The notes beneath the pieces are model-generated. The model worked only from the letters and a program-made list of their open reading frames with translations. It made no database searches and was not told the DNA's origin. A DNA stretch of 64,000 nt from Rostratula benghalensis (lineage: Eukaryota > Chordata > Aves > Charadriiformes > Rostratulidae): the NCBI GenBank assembly GCA_013399305.1, contig VXAI01000087.1, forward strand, positions 1,099,790-1,163,789. The letters run 5' to 3'. The position numbers and the translations under genes were made by a program. Numbering within the stretch: the first letter of the stretch is position 1; each line of letters begins with the position of its first letter. Shown here piece after piece: positions 1-34,256 of the stretch.

Positions 1-2168
1 TAAATTGTTTTCATGATATATTAGTAACCTGCTGGGAAGTGTGATGCCTGAATTAGGTGATTTACTTATTGCCATTAAGTAGTGTACAAAGTCAGAACCC
101 ATAAACCTGAACGTAATGTGCTGGAGCCCATATTCATAATCCAAACATACTCTTCCTAGCTGGGAACGATTTGTCAATCTGGATGCTTCCCCCCCCTTTT
201 CCTTTCTTTTGTTTTTGTTTTTTCCTTTCTTCCTGCCCCCAGCATTGCCTGGAGACTTCTGTACCTCCTGCTCTGGAGTTATGGGGAGCAGGCACACAGC
301 CCTGGCTCTGCTCCTGGCTGATGGAGAAGGAAGCACACTCGATGCAGCTTGGTGTCCTGCACCATAGGGACAAGCGTGTAGGGACCTGTGGCCAGGTGAG
401 GTGCAAAGTGCACAGACAGCAGGCTGGATGGTGCCCAGGGACAGTGGCGACAACCGAAAGCAAGCCCTTCCCGTGCCTTCAGCAGGGTGGGAATGGACAT
501 TTCAATGGGGGGACAAGCTGTTTCCACTAACAGGAGGCAACATTTGGGTTTTGAGGCACCTGCGTGTCAAAGTGGGTGAGGTTTTTTTCCCTTAGGCCTG
601 GTCCTTCAGTTTGATAATGTAGGACAATTGATCAACTTCTAACGTTTTTGAAGTATCGTACAACAAGTCTTTAATGAAGTCTTTAGTGACACAGACATTT
701 TGACCCCAGCCCTTCTCTGGATTTCAACACTGGTTTTCCTTTTTGTTCTGAAGAGGCTGAATTCCTGAGGCTGTACCAGCTACGTGGGTATGGGATTTGC
801 TGTGTGAAAACAATCCTGTCTTGAGCTTGGTTTTTGATTTCCTTGAATTAGCTTTCCTGCTGGAGAAGTTGTTTAAAACCTCAGAGAGCTGGTGGTTACC
901 TTCAGCTTACTTCAGGACACTGGGAGTCAGACAACTCTTGAGGGGTTTGCTCCCTCTGTAGGTGATACATCAGGACCATTTATCTTCCTTTGCAGGGTAA
1001 ATCACTGAGTGGAAAAATAGACAATAGCAGTGGTAATGATGAAATATATGTGTGTGTATACACACACACACACTTCCTAGAGCAAGAGGTAATTCTTGAT
1101 TTTCCTCCCTTCTGAGTTTTCTTTTTCGGGTTTTGTGGGTTAAGTGTTTAGGGAATCACTTGTTGTAGCTCTCCTCTGTTATCCAGACTGCCTCCTAAAC
1201 CTCTTTCCTCTTTGAGACTCTTCACATCGATTCTTATGCCTCTTTTAGGGGAAGCAGCCTATTCCCCTTGTCCTGAAATATTGCATTTTAAATTCTGTTG
1301 AAGGATGCTGAAGTGGGGTGCAGTTACAAGTAACTATTGTCTTCCTCTTGTCATTTCACTTAAATTTTTGGAACCCATTTGTTGGGGAGATGCTTTTTTT
1401 CTTTTTAATTTATTTTACTCTCAAATTTCAATCTTTGGGGATTTTTTTTCCTCCTGAAAGCCATACGTCACATATACATCTCACTAATTACAACTTTTCT
1501 GCCTTTCTATTTATTAGGGAACCGACCTTGATTATACCAGAGATTGGATTTCTCATGACTGTTTTATACGCTTGCTTTCATGTGGGTTAGAGCTTGGTAA
1601 GGTTGAAAAATAATTGTTGTCTAAAAAACGCTGACATCTTTGGCAAAATAAGGTTGGTTGTTGTATGTGTGAAGTCACTTGGAGTGACTACAGGTCTTTC
1701 ATTGCTTTTAAGGGGAGTGTCTGTTGTACACACCAGTCCTGTCATTCTCATTTCTATCACAAAGATGGTTCCCATTACAATATACAAATTAAACTGTTAC
1801 TGCAGTGTTGTCCCAAAGAGTGAAATTGAAAGCAGTTGTGAAAATAAAAAAAGCTCCTGAATTCTCTTTAGGCAAGGACACAAAGCAAATCCAAATTCTT
1901 AAGGAAGTTTCCTTACGTGAATATAATACCCCTTCTGTAGAGTATCATCAGGAGAAACTGAAGTGCTACAGGACTGGGAGGAGAAGTTTTCAGCATAAGC
2001 AGAACTAAGGTAAACCCTTTCGTGAACTAATGTATGTCACTTGCTGCTGTTGCAGATTTCAGAGAGTAAGATACAAACAGAAGAACAAGGAAAAGCAGAT
2101 AAAATTCTGGTCAACTACCACGTATAAATATTCATCTTAAGGTATTATTATTTTCTTCTCATCCATAG
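1..2168 (+). other. ANKRD6 intron (5' part of window)
   Basis: AT-rich intronic sequence without a convincing exon on either strand. It holds a self-complementary TG/CA tract (1045-1073) and a pyrimidine-rich stretch near 190-245. Open frames of 60-120 codons here have no splice or codon support. The ANKRD6 start codon was sought and not found. Confidence 0.7.
1045..1073. repeat. (TG)n-TA-(CA)n self-complementary microsatellite
   Basis: ATATGTGTGTGTATACACAC followed by further CA repeats: an alternating purine-pyrimidine tract whose halves are inverted copies. Confidence 0.9.
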
Positions 2169-27335
<25,167 letters not shown>

Positions 27336-27740
27336 CATCTGCCCAGCAGGTAAAGACAAGCAACGGGACTCGTTTGGGAGCCTGCTGTACAGGGATCTGG
27401 GATGTTGTTAGGTGTATTACACTGGTAGTGCCTGTCATCTCCAAACAAAACGCTCTTTTTCAGGAGCAGAAGTAAATTTGGAAACACCATAAGCAGGGAG
27501 AATCCATATGCGGGCTGTACTGATGGCAACGAGATGCTGTAGATTAGATCCTTTCTTTGCTGTTTCTAGGAGTCCGTTAAAAATTGCACTCTCAATTTCC
27601 AGGTGCTGCTTGAGAACACACCACGTTAGACACCAGATCTGCATTCCAAGAAGGGAATTTCCTTATTTCCCCGTAGGCCACATGTGGCTGGAGGCCTTCA
27701 CTGTATGCTACGTGTAAACACGTGGCCATAGAAGTGCCAA

Positions 27741-27746
27741 AATAAA
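27741..27746 (+). terminator. ANKRD6: ANKRD6 polyadenylation signal (AATAAA)
   Basis: A canonical AATAAA 406 bases after the ANKRD6 stop, followed about 20-30 bases later by a GT-rich stretch (GGGTGTTTGAAGAGGATGGG). It gives a short 3' UTR. Other sites further on cannot be excluded. Confidence 0.6.
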
Positions 27747-29695
27747 TCCAGGGTGTTTGAAGAGGATGGGTTTTGACAGAAATTCCTTAGTGATGAAGGG
27801 CTACTGATACTATTTTAGATATTCCCCGTGGCTTCTCTGGTCAGTGGAGAGAAGCTAAGGAACCTGCTCAAATCCCGAGCCCAGGCGGGTGGCTGATGGG
27901 GGCTTCCCGCCGGGAGAGGCTCCCGCTGAGCGAGAAGCAGAGGTGGGTACGGAGGCTGCGGTTGCCACTTTGCTCTTCTTTTCAGTTGTACATTATTTAA
28001 AACAAATGCTGAATTACACTCGTCTCTTTTTCTTAAATGGTGTCCTGGTTGCAAGCTCTGTGTGGTCACACAGGGTTGTTGGGGCCACACTCGAGTAACC
28101 TGAACTGAGCAGTTCTGTTTAGGGCATGGATGGCAAATATTTTACCATAACCACGCTCTCATTGTTAGGGGTAATTTTTATACAAATCTCTTTTCCATCA
28201 AGCAGCAAAGGGCCAAATTCTCTTGAAAAATGTCCTTTATCTAAAGAAGTGAAAGCCTGGTTCCCTGTACTCAAATGCTTCTTTTTCGTGCAGTCAGGAT
28301 TTTTTCCCAGACACCCTGACCATCTCCTGTTCCTCTGAATGATCCCTCGCTCTGTTTTCTCCCTCTTTTCTCCTAAAAAGAAAGGCTGGACCCTGGTGAG
28401 TCTGCAGGTCTCGGGCCTGGTTTCACCATCTGAACTGAACTTTTCACCCACAGAACAAAAATCTGTAAAATGTTGCTGAGTTCTAAGTGTGTGTTTTGTT
28501 ATAAAATCAAAACTTACAAAGACCAGCGTTGTCCAGGCTGACTGACTCCAAACAAACTAGAGGCACCGCCAACTCATTCCATCTGCAGCCCCTCAGGGTT
28601 CCCTCCTCAGGCCTCTGAGGAGGCTCCATCAGATTCTGGTAGGAAAGTAACTTTACTCAACAGATCACCATACAACCACCCCCCCAAACCAGTTCAAATA
28701 CAGGACAGAAGTGTTATGCTGAGGAGAAAGAGGTATTTCCCCCCCCCCCCCCCCCCCCCAGTACTGAGCAGCCCTAAAATCAATTCAAAATACTTTACAG
28801 TATTGAAGACACCATTAACTAATGAGTAATTAAGCTTTTGTCTTCTTAGCAGCTGTATAAAGCAAAGAAGATTGTATTTATAACAATATTTTTAAAGTTC
28901 CTATGAAGGCACTGTCAAGATGAGAAAAGTGCATCCGCAGTGATGGAAACACCAGATTCATTGCTCTGACTTCTGTAACCTGATTTCAGCATTTTCCCGT
29001 GCTCACGGTCTGGTCTAAGCTGCTGCAGGGATGCAGGAGCACGCTGTTTGAGTTGGGTGTCATCCCCACACCAAGTGGAAAAGTTTTGCCAAGCAATTAA
29101 AGCACGTGTTGCTCAGACACCTGCGGTGTCACCTTCTCTGCCCAGAGCCAACGGACACAATCCCCACGCCCGACTCCGAAGGGGCAGCAGAAAACTGGGG
29201 CTTCCAACTTCTCAGCTTTTGTGCCTGGGGCTGTACAGTGTGGAATCTGGGTTCATCCTCTGTCCCCAGGGAGGCTGCGGGGACGGGGTGACCTTCTCCA
29301 GCTGGTGTGCCCGCTGTTTGGGGGGCTACTGGTGCGGGGCTGAGCTGGGGAACAGCAAGGCTACAGCCTCCAAACTCAGCTTCACTCACAAACTGCGCTG
29401 CCAAAGGGGTTGTTACGGTGTGAGAAACACCTTTCAGACAATTATTCCATTATCTCATCTCATCACCCTTCCCCAGCCAAGAAGGGGAATGAGGGAAAAC
29501 CAAGGAAACCTGAGGGTTGAGATCTAAATCCTGGTTTATCACATTTACTTGTTTCGGGCCCGTATATTTATCCCAAATGCTTTTTTTAACCCCAAATGGT
29601 AGTAAAAATGTTCACAGCAGAAAGAGCTGTTACCACTACGAATGCTACCGCTTAAGAAAGGTGCCACAACAGAAAAGAGACAAAATAATCTGTCT
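27747..29695. other. Intergenic region between convergent ANKRD6 and LYRM2 3' ends
   Basis: About 1.9 kb with no coding signal. It contains a run of 21 C (28739-28759) and ordinary unique-looking sequence. Parts could be alternative 3' UTR of either gene. Confidence 0.6.
28739..28759. repeat. C homopolymer (21)
   Basis: A run of 21 C in the ANKRD6-LYRM2 intergenic region; the minus strand carries 21 G. Confidence 0.95.
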
Positions 29696-29699
29696 TGAA

Positions 29700-29705
29700 T
29701 TTATT
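29700..29705 (-). terminator. LYRM2: LYRM2 polyadenylation signal (AATAAA, minus strand)
   Basis: TTTATT on the plus strand reads AATAAA on the minus strand, about 290 bases after the LYRM2 stop. It is the nearest canonical signal I see. Confidence 0.55.
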
Positions 29706-29995
29706 ACCCATTTCCCTGGCAGAACACTGCTGGTGTCAGTTTCGGTGCTTTCTGCTTTTCCCACAGCAGGTGCTACACCATCCACTCGCTTCTTTCCACA
29801 CGGGAGGGTAACCAAACTGAAAAAAAAGGGAGAAAAAACCCCCACACAAAACCCCTCTGTGGTAGATTCCACCTTCAAACATCACCAGGTCGTCAGCAAA
29901 GGCCACTATTACAACAGCATTCCGGGGAAAAAACTAAAATCCCAACTGTTTTTTGTTCACTGTAGCTGACAGTCCAGCTGTCAACAAAGTTAGGA

Positions 29996-30076
29996 TCAGG
30001 ATTTTGCCAGCTTGAGCGTTCTCTGAAGTTCCTGAAGGTGCATGTTGCCTTGAGTTATCATCATCCTGATTGCATC
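29996..30076 (-). CDS. LYRM2: LYRM2 exon 3 (C-terminus and stop)
   Basis: The acceptor TTTTCCAG is followed by 26 codons (DAIRMMITQGNMHLQ to KLAKS) and TGA at 29998-29996. This is the most conserved tail of the protein. Confidence 0.96.
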   Translation of the reverse strand, partial: DAIRMMITQGNMHLQELQRTLKLAKS

Positions 30077-31655
30077 CTGGAAAACAAAACAGAATCTCAC
30101 TGACCAGCTCTGCTGGGCACAGGTTTTACACAACCACGCAGACTTTAACACATTAAAACACAAACAATTCTTATCAGCACCGTTGTGATCCCATTTTTTT
30201 TTAGGTGAAGCAAGGCTGGAGTCACAGAGATGGTTAAAAAAATGAATTCATCTTCTCCTTCGTGAGGTGCTTGGGTGTGCTAGTTACATCTGTGCTTTAA
30301 AACTCAGCTTTGAACTGGATTCAAACTGCTCATAGTATTTTCTTTATACCTTTGCAAGTAACATCACACGTCAGGATGAAGACAGGGGAGTTACAGAACG
30401 TGTGGATGTTTCCCCCAACATTAAATTAATCTAATTTCTAGTCTTGGCTTTGTCTGCATAATTCAGCCACCATTCAGTTTCCTTGAGGCCTGGCGAGAAA
30501 AGGCAGCAGAACTATCAAGGAAAGGAGAGGGGACATCCAAGAAGCATAAAGGTTTTCTGCATTTCATGCCTGCTTCATGCCCATAATTTGATTTTCGGGT
30601 GGGTATCGTTAGATATAGTTGAAATTAAGGATGAAAACCAGAAACTATAGCAAAGCCCGAGTGTTAATTAATAAGTTAGTTGTCTAATATTATTTAATAC
30701 AATTTTTTGGATTTGTGGTTTAAGTAAGTAGGATTTCTTTGGGTTTTAGCTTTTTAAGTCCAGATTCTTACTGGGAAATCATAGAGACCTTTAACCCTGC
30801 CAAGGAAGGGGGAGGGTTGGGGGGGATAATATTTAAAGATGCTCAGCGAGTTCTTCATACAAAGGCTCCGTAAGGGAAGTTAGCGATGGAGCCATCCTAC
30901 CCGCCCAGTCCCGACACCACCCCGGTGAGACAGCACCGCGGAGCTCATTCCCGAGGGAATCTCCATCCTCACCTCTTCTGTAGCGTCTTTATTCCTCCTG
31001 AACTCCTCCCGGGCCCACTGCTGTAAGTACCGGCGGTCTGCCTCGGCCGGCACCTCCCGGATGGCCCGCAGGATCTGCCTGTAGAGCTGCAGGACCTGCT
31101 GCCGCCTCAGGAACTGAGGGGGAGAGCGGGATGGGGCGGGGGACACGGGTACGGGGGGCGTCCGGCCCCTGTCCCGGGACACTCGCACCCTCCGCCGCTC
31201 CCCGTTGCTTCCAGGGAGGGTTAAACCAAGTTCCCCCATCGCTCTTCGGGGAAGACGCAGAGCCCGCCCCAGCCCAGGATGGTTGGGGTTGGAAGGGACC
31301 TTTTAAGATCATCCGGGCCCGGCTTCCCGACATGGAGGTTCACGCATAAGAACACACCAAACGCGGAAGACGCCATGGAGGCCGGGGCTCGCTGGACTCA
31401 CAAACCCCGGCATTACAAGGGCCACCCCGGAGGATGGACGGACCGCCCGCCCGTCCGCCCGCCGCGGCTCCCCCCCGCCTCGGCGCTGCCATTTGCCGGC
31501 TCGGCCGCCCCCCCCCCCCCAGCCAAGGGAGCTCCTGTCAGCACGGCAGCCACCCCGGAGCGGGACACGGCCCGCTTCGCTTCAGGCGGAGAAGCGGCTT
31601 AAGCTCGTACCTGCTTCAGGCTGAGGGCGCCGGGCGGGAGGCGGCTGGCGGCCAT
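29996..31655 (-). CDS. LYRM2: LYRM2, LYR motif-containing protein 2 (complete)
   Basis: A small mitochondrial matrix protein of the LYR (complex1_LYR) family. Members bind the mitochondrial acyl carrier protein and help assemble respiratory complexes, and LYRM2 has been tied to complex I. Minus-strand exons 31611-31655, 30973-31113 and 29996-30076 join in phase 0 to 88 residues plus stop, the same length as I recall for human. The start MAASRLPPGALSLKQ has the Arg/Ser/Ala-rich, acid-free character of a mitochondrial presequence. The LYR motif is Leu25-Tyr26-Arg27 in VLQLYRQIL, and the family's downstream Phe is Phe53 in WAREEFRR. The ATG has G at -3 and G at +4. It lies head to tail with MDN1 upstream and convergent with ANKRD6. 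Confidence 0.97.
30973..31113 (-). CDS. LYRM2: LYRM2 exon 2 (LYR motif)
   Basis: 47 codons between acceptor CCCTCAG and donor GTGAGG. It starts FLRRQQVLQLYRQ with the LYR signature and ends EEFRRNKDATEE. Phase 0 at both ends. Confidence 0.97.
31114..31610 (-). other. LYRM2 intron 1
   Basis: 497 bases, very GC-rich, with a 43-base CR1 3' remnant (31278-31320) and a C run near 31508-31520. No coding signal. LYRM2 intron 2 (30077-30972) is AT-rich with nothing recognisable. Confidence 0.7.
31278..31320 (-). mobile_element. CR1 LINE remnant in LYRM2 intron 1
   Basis: GGTTGGGGTTGGAAGGGACC followed by TTTTAAGATCATCC matches the last 40 bases of CR1 without the terminal repeat. It sits inside a GC-rich intron beside the CpG-island promoter. 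Confidence 0.75.
31611..31655 (-). CDS. LYRM2: LYRM2 exon 1 (start codon, presequence)
   Basis: Fifteen codons from ATG at 31655-31653 to AAGCAG, followed by donor GTACGA. Encodes MAASRLPPGALSLKQ. It lies in the CpG-rich block that forms the promoter. Confidence 0.96.
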
Positions 31656-31800
31656 GACGCCCGAGTCCGCCTCTTCCGACCCTCCCCGGGCGGGCGGGGC
31701 CCAGCGGCCGCCATTTCCTGTCCCGCTGGAGCGGGGCCGCCTCGGTGGGGCGGAGCCCCGTGTCCCCGTCGCCGGGTCTGAGAAGGCGCCGGCCCCCTGC
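31656..31800 (-). promoter_or_regulatory. LYRM2: LYRM2 CpG-island promoter with YY1/ETS-like and GC boxes
   Basis: A GC- and CpG-dense block (about 31380-31800) covers exon 1 and the upstream flank, with no TATA box. On the minus strand, about 50-65 bases before the ATG, CAGGAAATGGCGGC (31707-31720) combines an ETS-like AGGAA and a YY1-like AAATGGCGGC. A GC box GGGCGGGGC lies at 31692-31700. This arrangement is usual for housekeeping and mitochondrial genes. Factor binding is inferred from motif alone. Confidence 0.6.
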
Positions 31801-31821
31801 TCACAGAGACAGGCTGGGCAT

Positions 31822-31914
31822 GGCCAGGGTGGCTCAGAGCTGTGAGAAAAGGTGGCTGTTCATGGCCCCCAGGGTGGCTCAGAGCTGTGAGAAAAGGTGG
31901 CTGTTCACGGCCCA
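31822..31914 (-). repeat. Tandem duplication, about 45-base unit, x2, upstream of LYRM2
   Basis: The unit contains CAGGGTGGCTCAGAGCTG and AGAAAAGGTGGCTGTTCA. The two copies are offset by 45 bases and nearly identical. They lie 170-260 bases upstream of the LYRM2 ATG, at the edge of the CpG island. Confidence 0.85.
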
Positions 31915-33235
31915 GAGCAGCCGGCGAGATGTGGCCGGCGCCAAGGCCTAGTGTCCAGTGGGCTCGGGCAGCCTGAGGTACCTCAGTGAGAGCCACCAGG
32001 GGTGTTTATTCAGGTTCCCCTCGTTTTCTTTCCTCCAAAACTACAAACAAGCTCCACCACCACAACGAGCACCCAAGTAATAACCAATACCTTCAGGTTG
32101 CACGGCAGGGCTGGTGGAAAGGCCAGTGCTGTCGATGTCACTGTAAGACTTGACATCTGTAGGGTCAAATTAAAGCGGTGCAAGTAAGATCTAGAAGGCA
32201 TCTGAGCAATTTCGGGACACTAAGCTGCGTCTGGCATCTTCTTCATTTCTTGGTGGCTGTGCCCAGACAGGTAATTGTCACCATTACCACTGATGTGCCA
32301 ATGAAAGCAGAAGCAGAGCTGGCTTGCAAAGAAAGAAACAAGTTAACCAAGGCCTTTCCTTTCTGCTTTACTTAGTGTTTGCTCCTACCAAATACACCGT
32401 TAATTAGTTGTTAATTAGAAAGGAAAAACCCTTTCATTTAAACATTGGTGCAGCAAGCATTGCGGATAAAATTGTGTCTCCAGCTGCAATAAACATCCCT
32501 GCAACAAACTAGAGCCTAGGTACACGTTTGAAGTTTATCTTTGCAATCTTAAGTTTCAGTTTGTAAAATATTTTCTCTTAAGTTTCCTACTGCAAATACT
32601 CAGTATAAGCCTGAAATGGAAGTACATTCTGGAGAATTACTTCATGATTTAAACCCACCTACTTCCACAGCTCAGTTTCCCAAAGCATGGAAGTGTTGGC
32701 ACCGGTGTATAATAAGCATTCTAAAGAACCCTAAGGACATTATGTAGTACCTGACAAATAAATTCTGATGGGACAGAGTTCCCCTGTTGTGTTTTCAGTT
32801 CTGAAATTTGCTCGCCGTGAATGAGCTGTGGCAAAGCTACGCAGACAGGAGAAACAACCCCGCTGGGCCATTTCACACCCCGGGGTCTTGCCACTGCTGC
32901 ATCTCAGAACAGCTACAGCAACGCGTCCAGGAAGGTTTTTCCATCTAGAAGTTGAAAAAAAGAATCTTTCTCATCAACTACAGCGCGTTTAGAACGAGAC
33001 ACCTTCGATTTTAGTAGGCAATGACAAAAAAAGTTCAAAGAAAGTTTAGACTGAGGGCATTTAAACACCGTTTCCCTTCAGATTTTCACCAAGAAAAAAC
33101 CAAAAGCCTGGACCCCTACTCCAAACTCTTGTGCTGGTGTTATCCTCAGAAAAGGAAGTTGAAGTTGCATAAACTGCAACAGATTTTCATATGAAAATTC
33201 ATACTTGTGCACTGCCATTTGGCAAATTTGGGTAA
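31915..33235. other. Intergenic region between MDN1 3' end and LYRM2
   Basis: About 1.3 kb of unique-looking AT-rich DNA without coding or repeat signal that I recognise. The MDN1 3' UTR could extend into it if the signals at 33298 and 33236 are bypassed. Confidence 0.55.
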
Positions 33236-33297
33236 TTTATTCAAGCTTGGAGCCACTGAGAGCACAGACATCGTTAGTACAAACAGCGGTACCTCTT

Positions 33298-33303
33298 TTT
33301 ATT
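33298..33303 (-). terminator. MDN1: MDN1 polyadenylation signal (AATAAA, minus strand)
   Basis: AATAAA on the minus strand 765 bases after the MDN1 stop. A second AATAAA lies 62 bases further on (33236-33241). The 3' UTR between 33298 and 34067 includes a (GA)n tract at 33972-33988 and a T-rich stretch near 33539-33554. Confidence 0.55.
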
Positions 33304-33971
33304 AGTACAGACAATAGAAGATGCATAGCTTTTGCAATGACAAATCATGTCCATGCTCTAAGAGATCAGGTTAATGAAAGGTCCTCGGTGTCTGCCTCGG
33401 ACAGAGGGGCAAATTTCACAGTGTAAACAGGGAACGATCGTCTGGCGTCGTTCATTGAACTCCCCACTGATATTGTCAGACAGAAATCAGCAATAGTTGA
33501 ACAGAATGTGTTTAATGGCAGAATAGTTTCAAGTACTCTTTTTTTTTTTTTTTGGTTGTTTAAATCCACCTGCTTCCCCTGCTCCCCCAATTACTTCCCA
33601 AAGAGGCACCAGCTCCACAGGTGAAGCTGAAGGATGCCTTTTTGCAGGAGACACCTGAAGTTCTTCTAATGCAGAAATGCCTTCCCAGAAGCAAGACTGA
33701 TTTTTTCTTATTGCAATAAACGACTGTACAAATAATTTTACCTCTGTGAACGTTACAAATAGGGAGTTTTTTTCTATATTTTTTTTTAAAGTAATAAGTT
33801 ACCGGAAGAGAAGTTGAAGAAAGTTTTTGCTATTTGTGGGAACAGGCAATGACAGGAGACAGTCTCACCGTTGCATAATTCTCCTCTGAGAAACGTGGGA
33901 GAATGCACCGAAACCATTTTGCTCGTGGGCAGCCTGAGCCCCGATGGGCAGCTCCTGCAGGTTAATCCAGG

Positions 33972-33988
33972 TGAGAGAGAGAGAGAGA
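33972..33988. repeat. (GA)n microsatellite in MDN1 3' UTR
   Basis: GTGAGAGAGAGAGAGAG, eight GA units, 80 bases after the MDN1 stop on the minus strand (where it reads CT repeats). Confidence 0.85.
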
Positions 33989-34067
33989 TCCGTGGAACTC
34001 TCCCACCAAACGCTGCTCCATGAATGTCAGAGCTTTAGCAGCCAATCAAGGTATTGACCTCCTCGGT

Positions 34068-34256
34068 CTACAGAGCCTCGGAGGCAGTCACCAGTTCAAA
34101 CCACTGCCTGAGAGCGTCGCTGAGGGTTTCTGGAAGCGCGTTCACATCTCTAAGGATCATGTAGAAGGGGAATGGGAATTCTTCCATGTAAGATCGGATT
34201 TCAGGCAATTCTCCAGGCCCTTTGAATATGGGTACTTTAATGTCCAAAATGGAATC
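34068..34256 (-). CDS. MDN1: MDN1 last coding exon (residues 1666-1727, stop)
   Basis: The acceptor TTACAG is followed by 62 codons and TAG (34070-34068). Encodes [19 protein letters not shown], the [18 protein letters not shown] core and the tail ELVTASEAL. Only the last three or four residues differ clearly from the mammalian end as remembered. Confidence 0.98.
   Translation of the reverse strand, partial: DSILDIKVPIFKGPGELPEIRSYMEEFPFPFYMILRDVNALPETLSDALRQWFELVTASEAL

Noticed and set aside
31131..31951. Several plus-strand open frames in the LYRM2 CpG island
   Set aside because: Long frames are expected by chance in GC-rich DNA with few stops; they are antisense to LYRM2 exons and show no domain.
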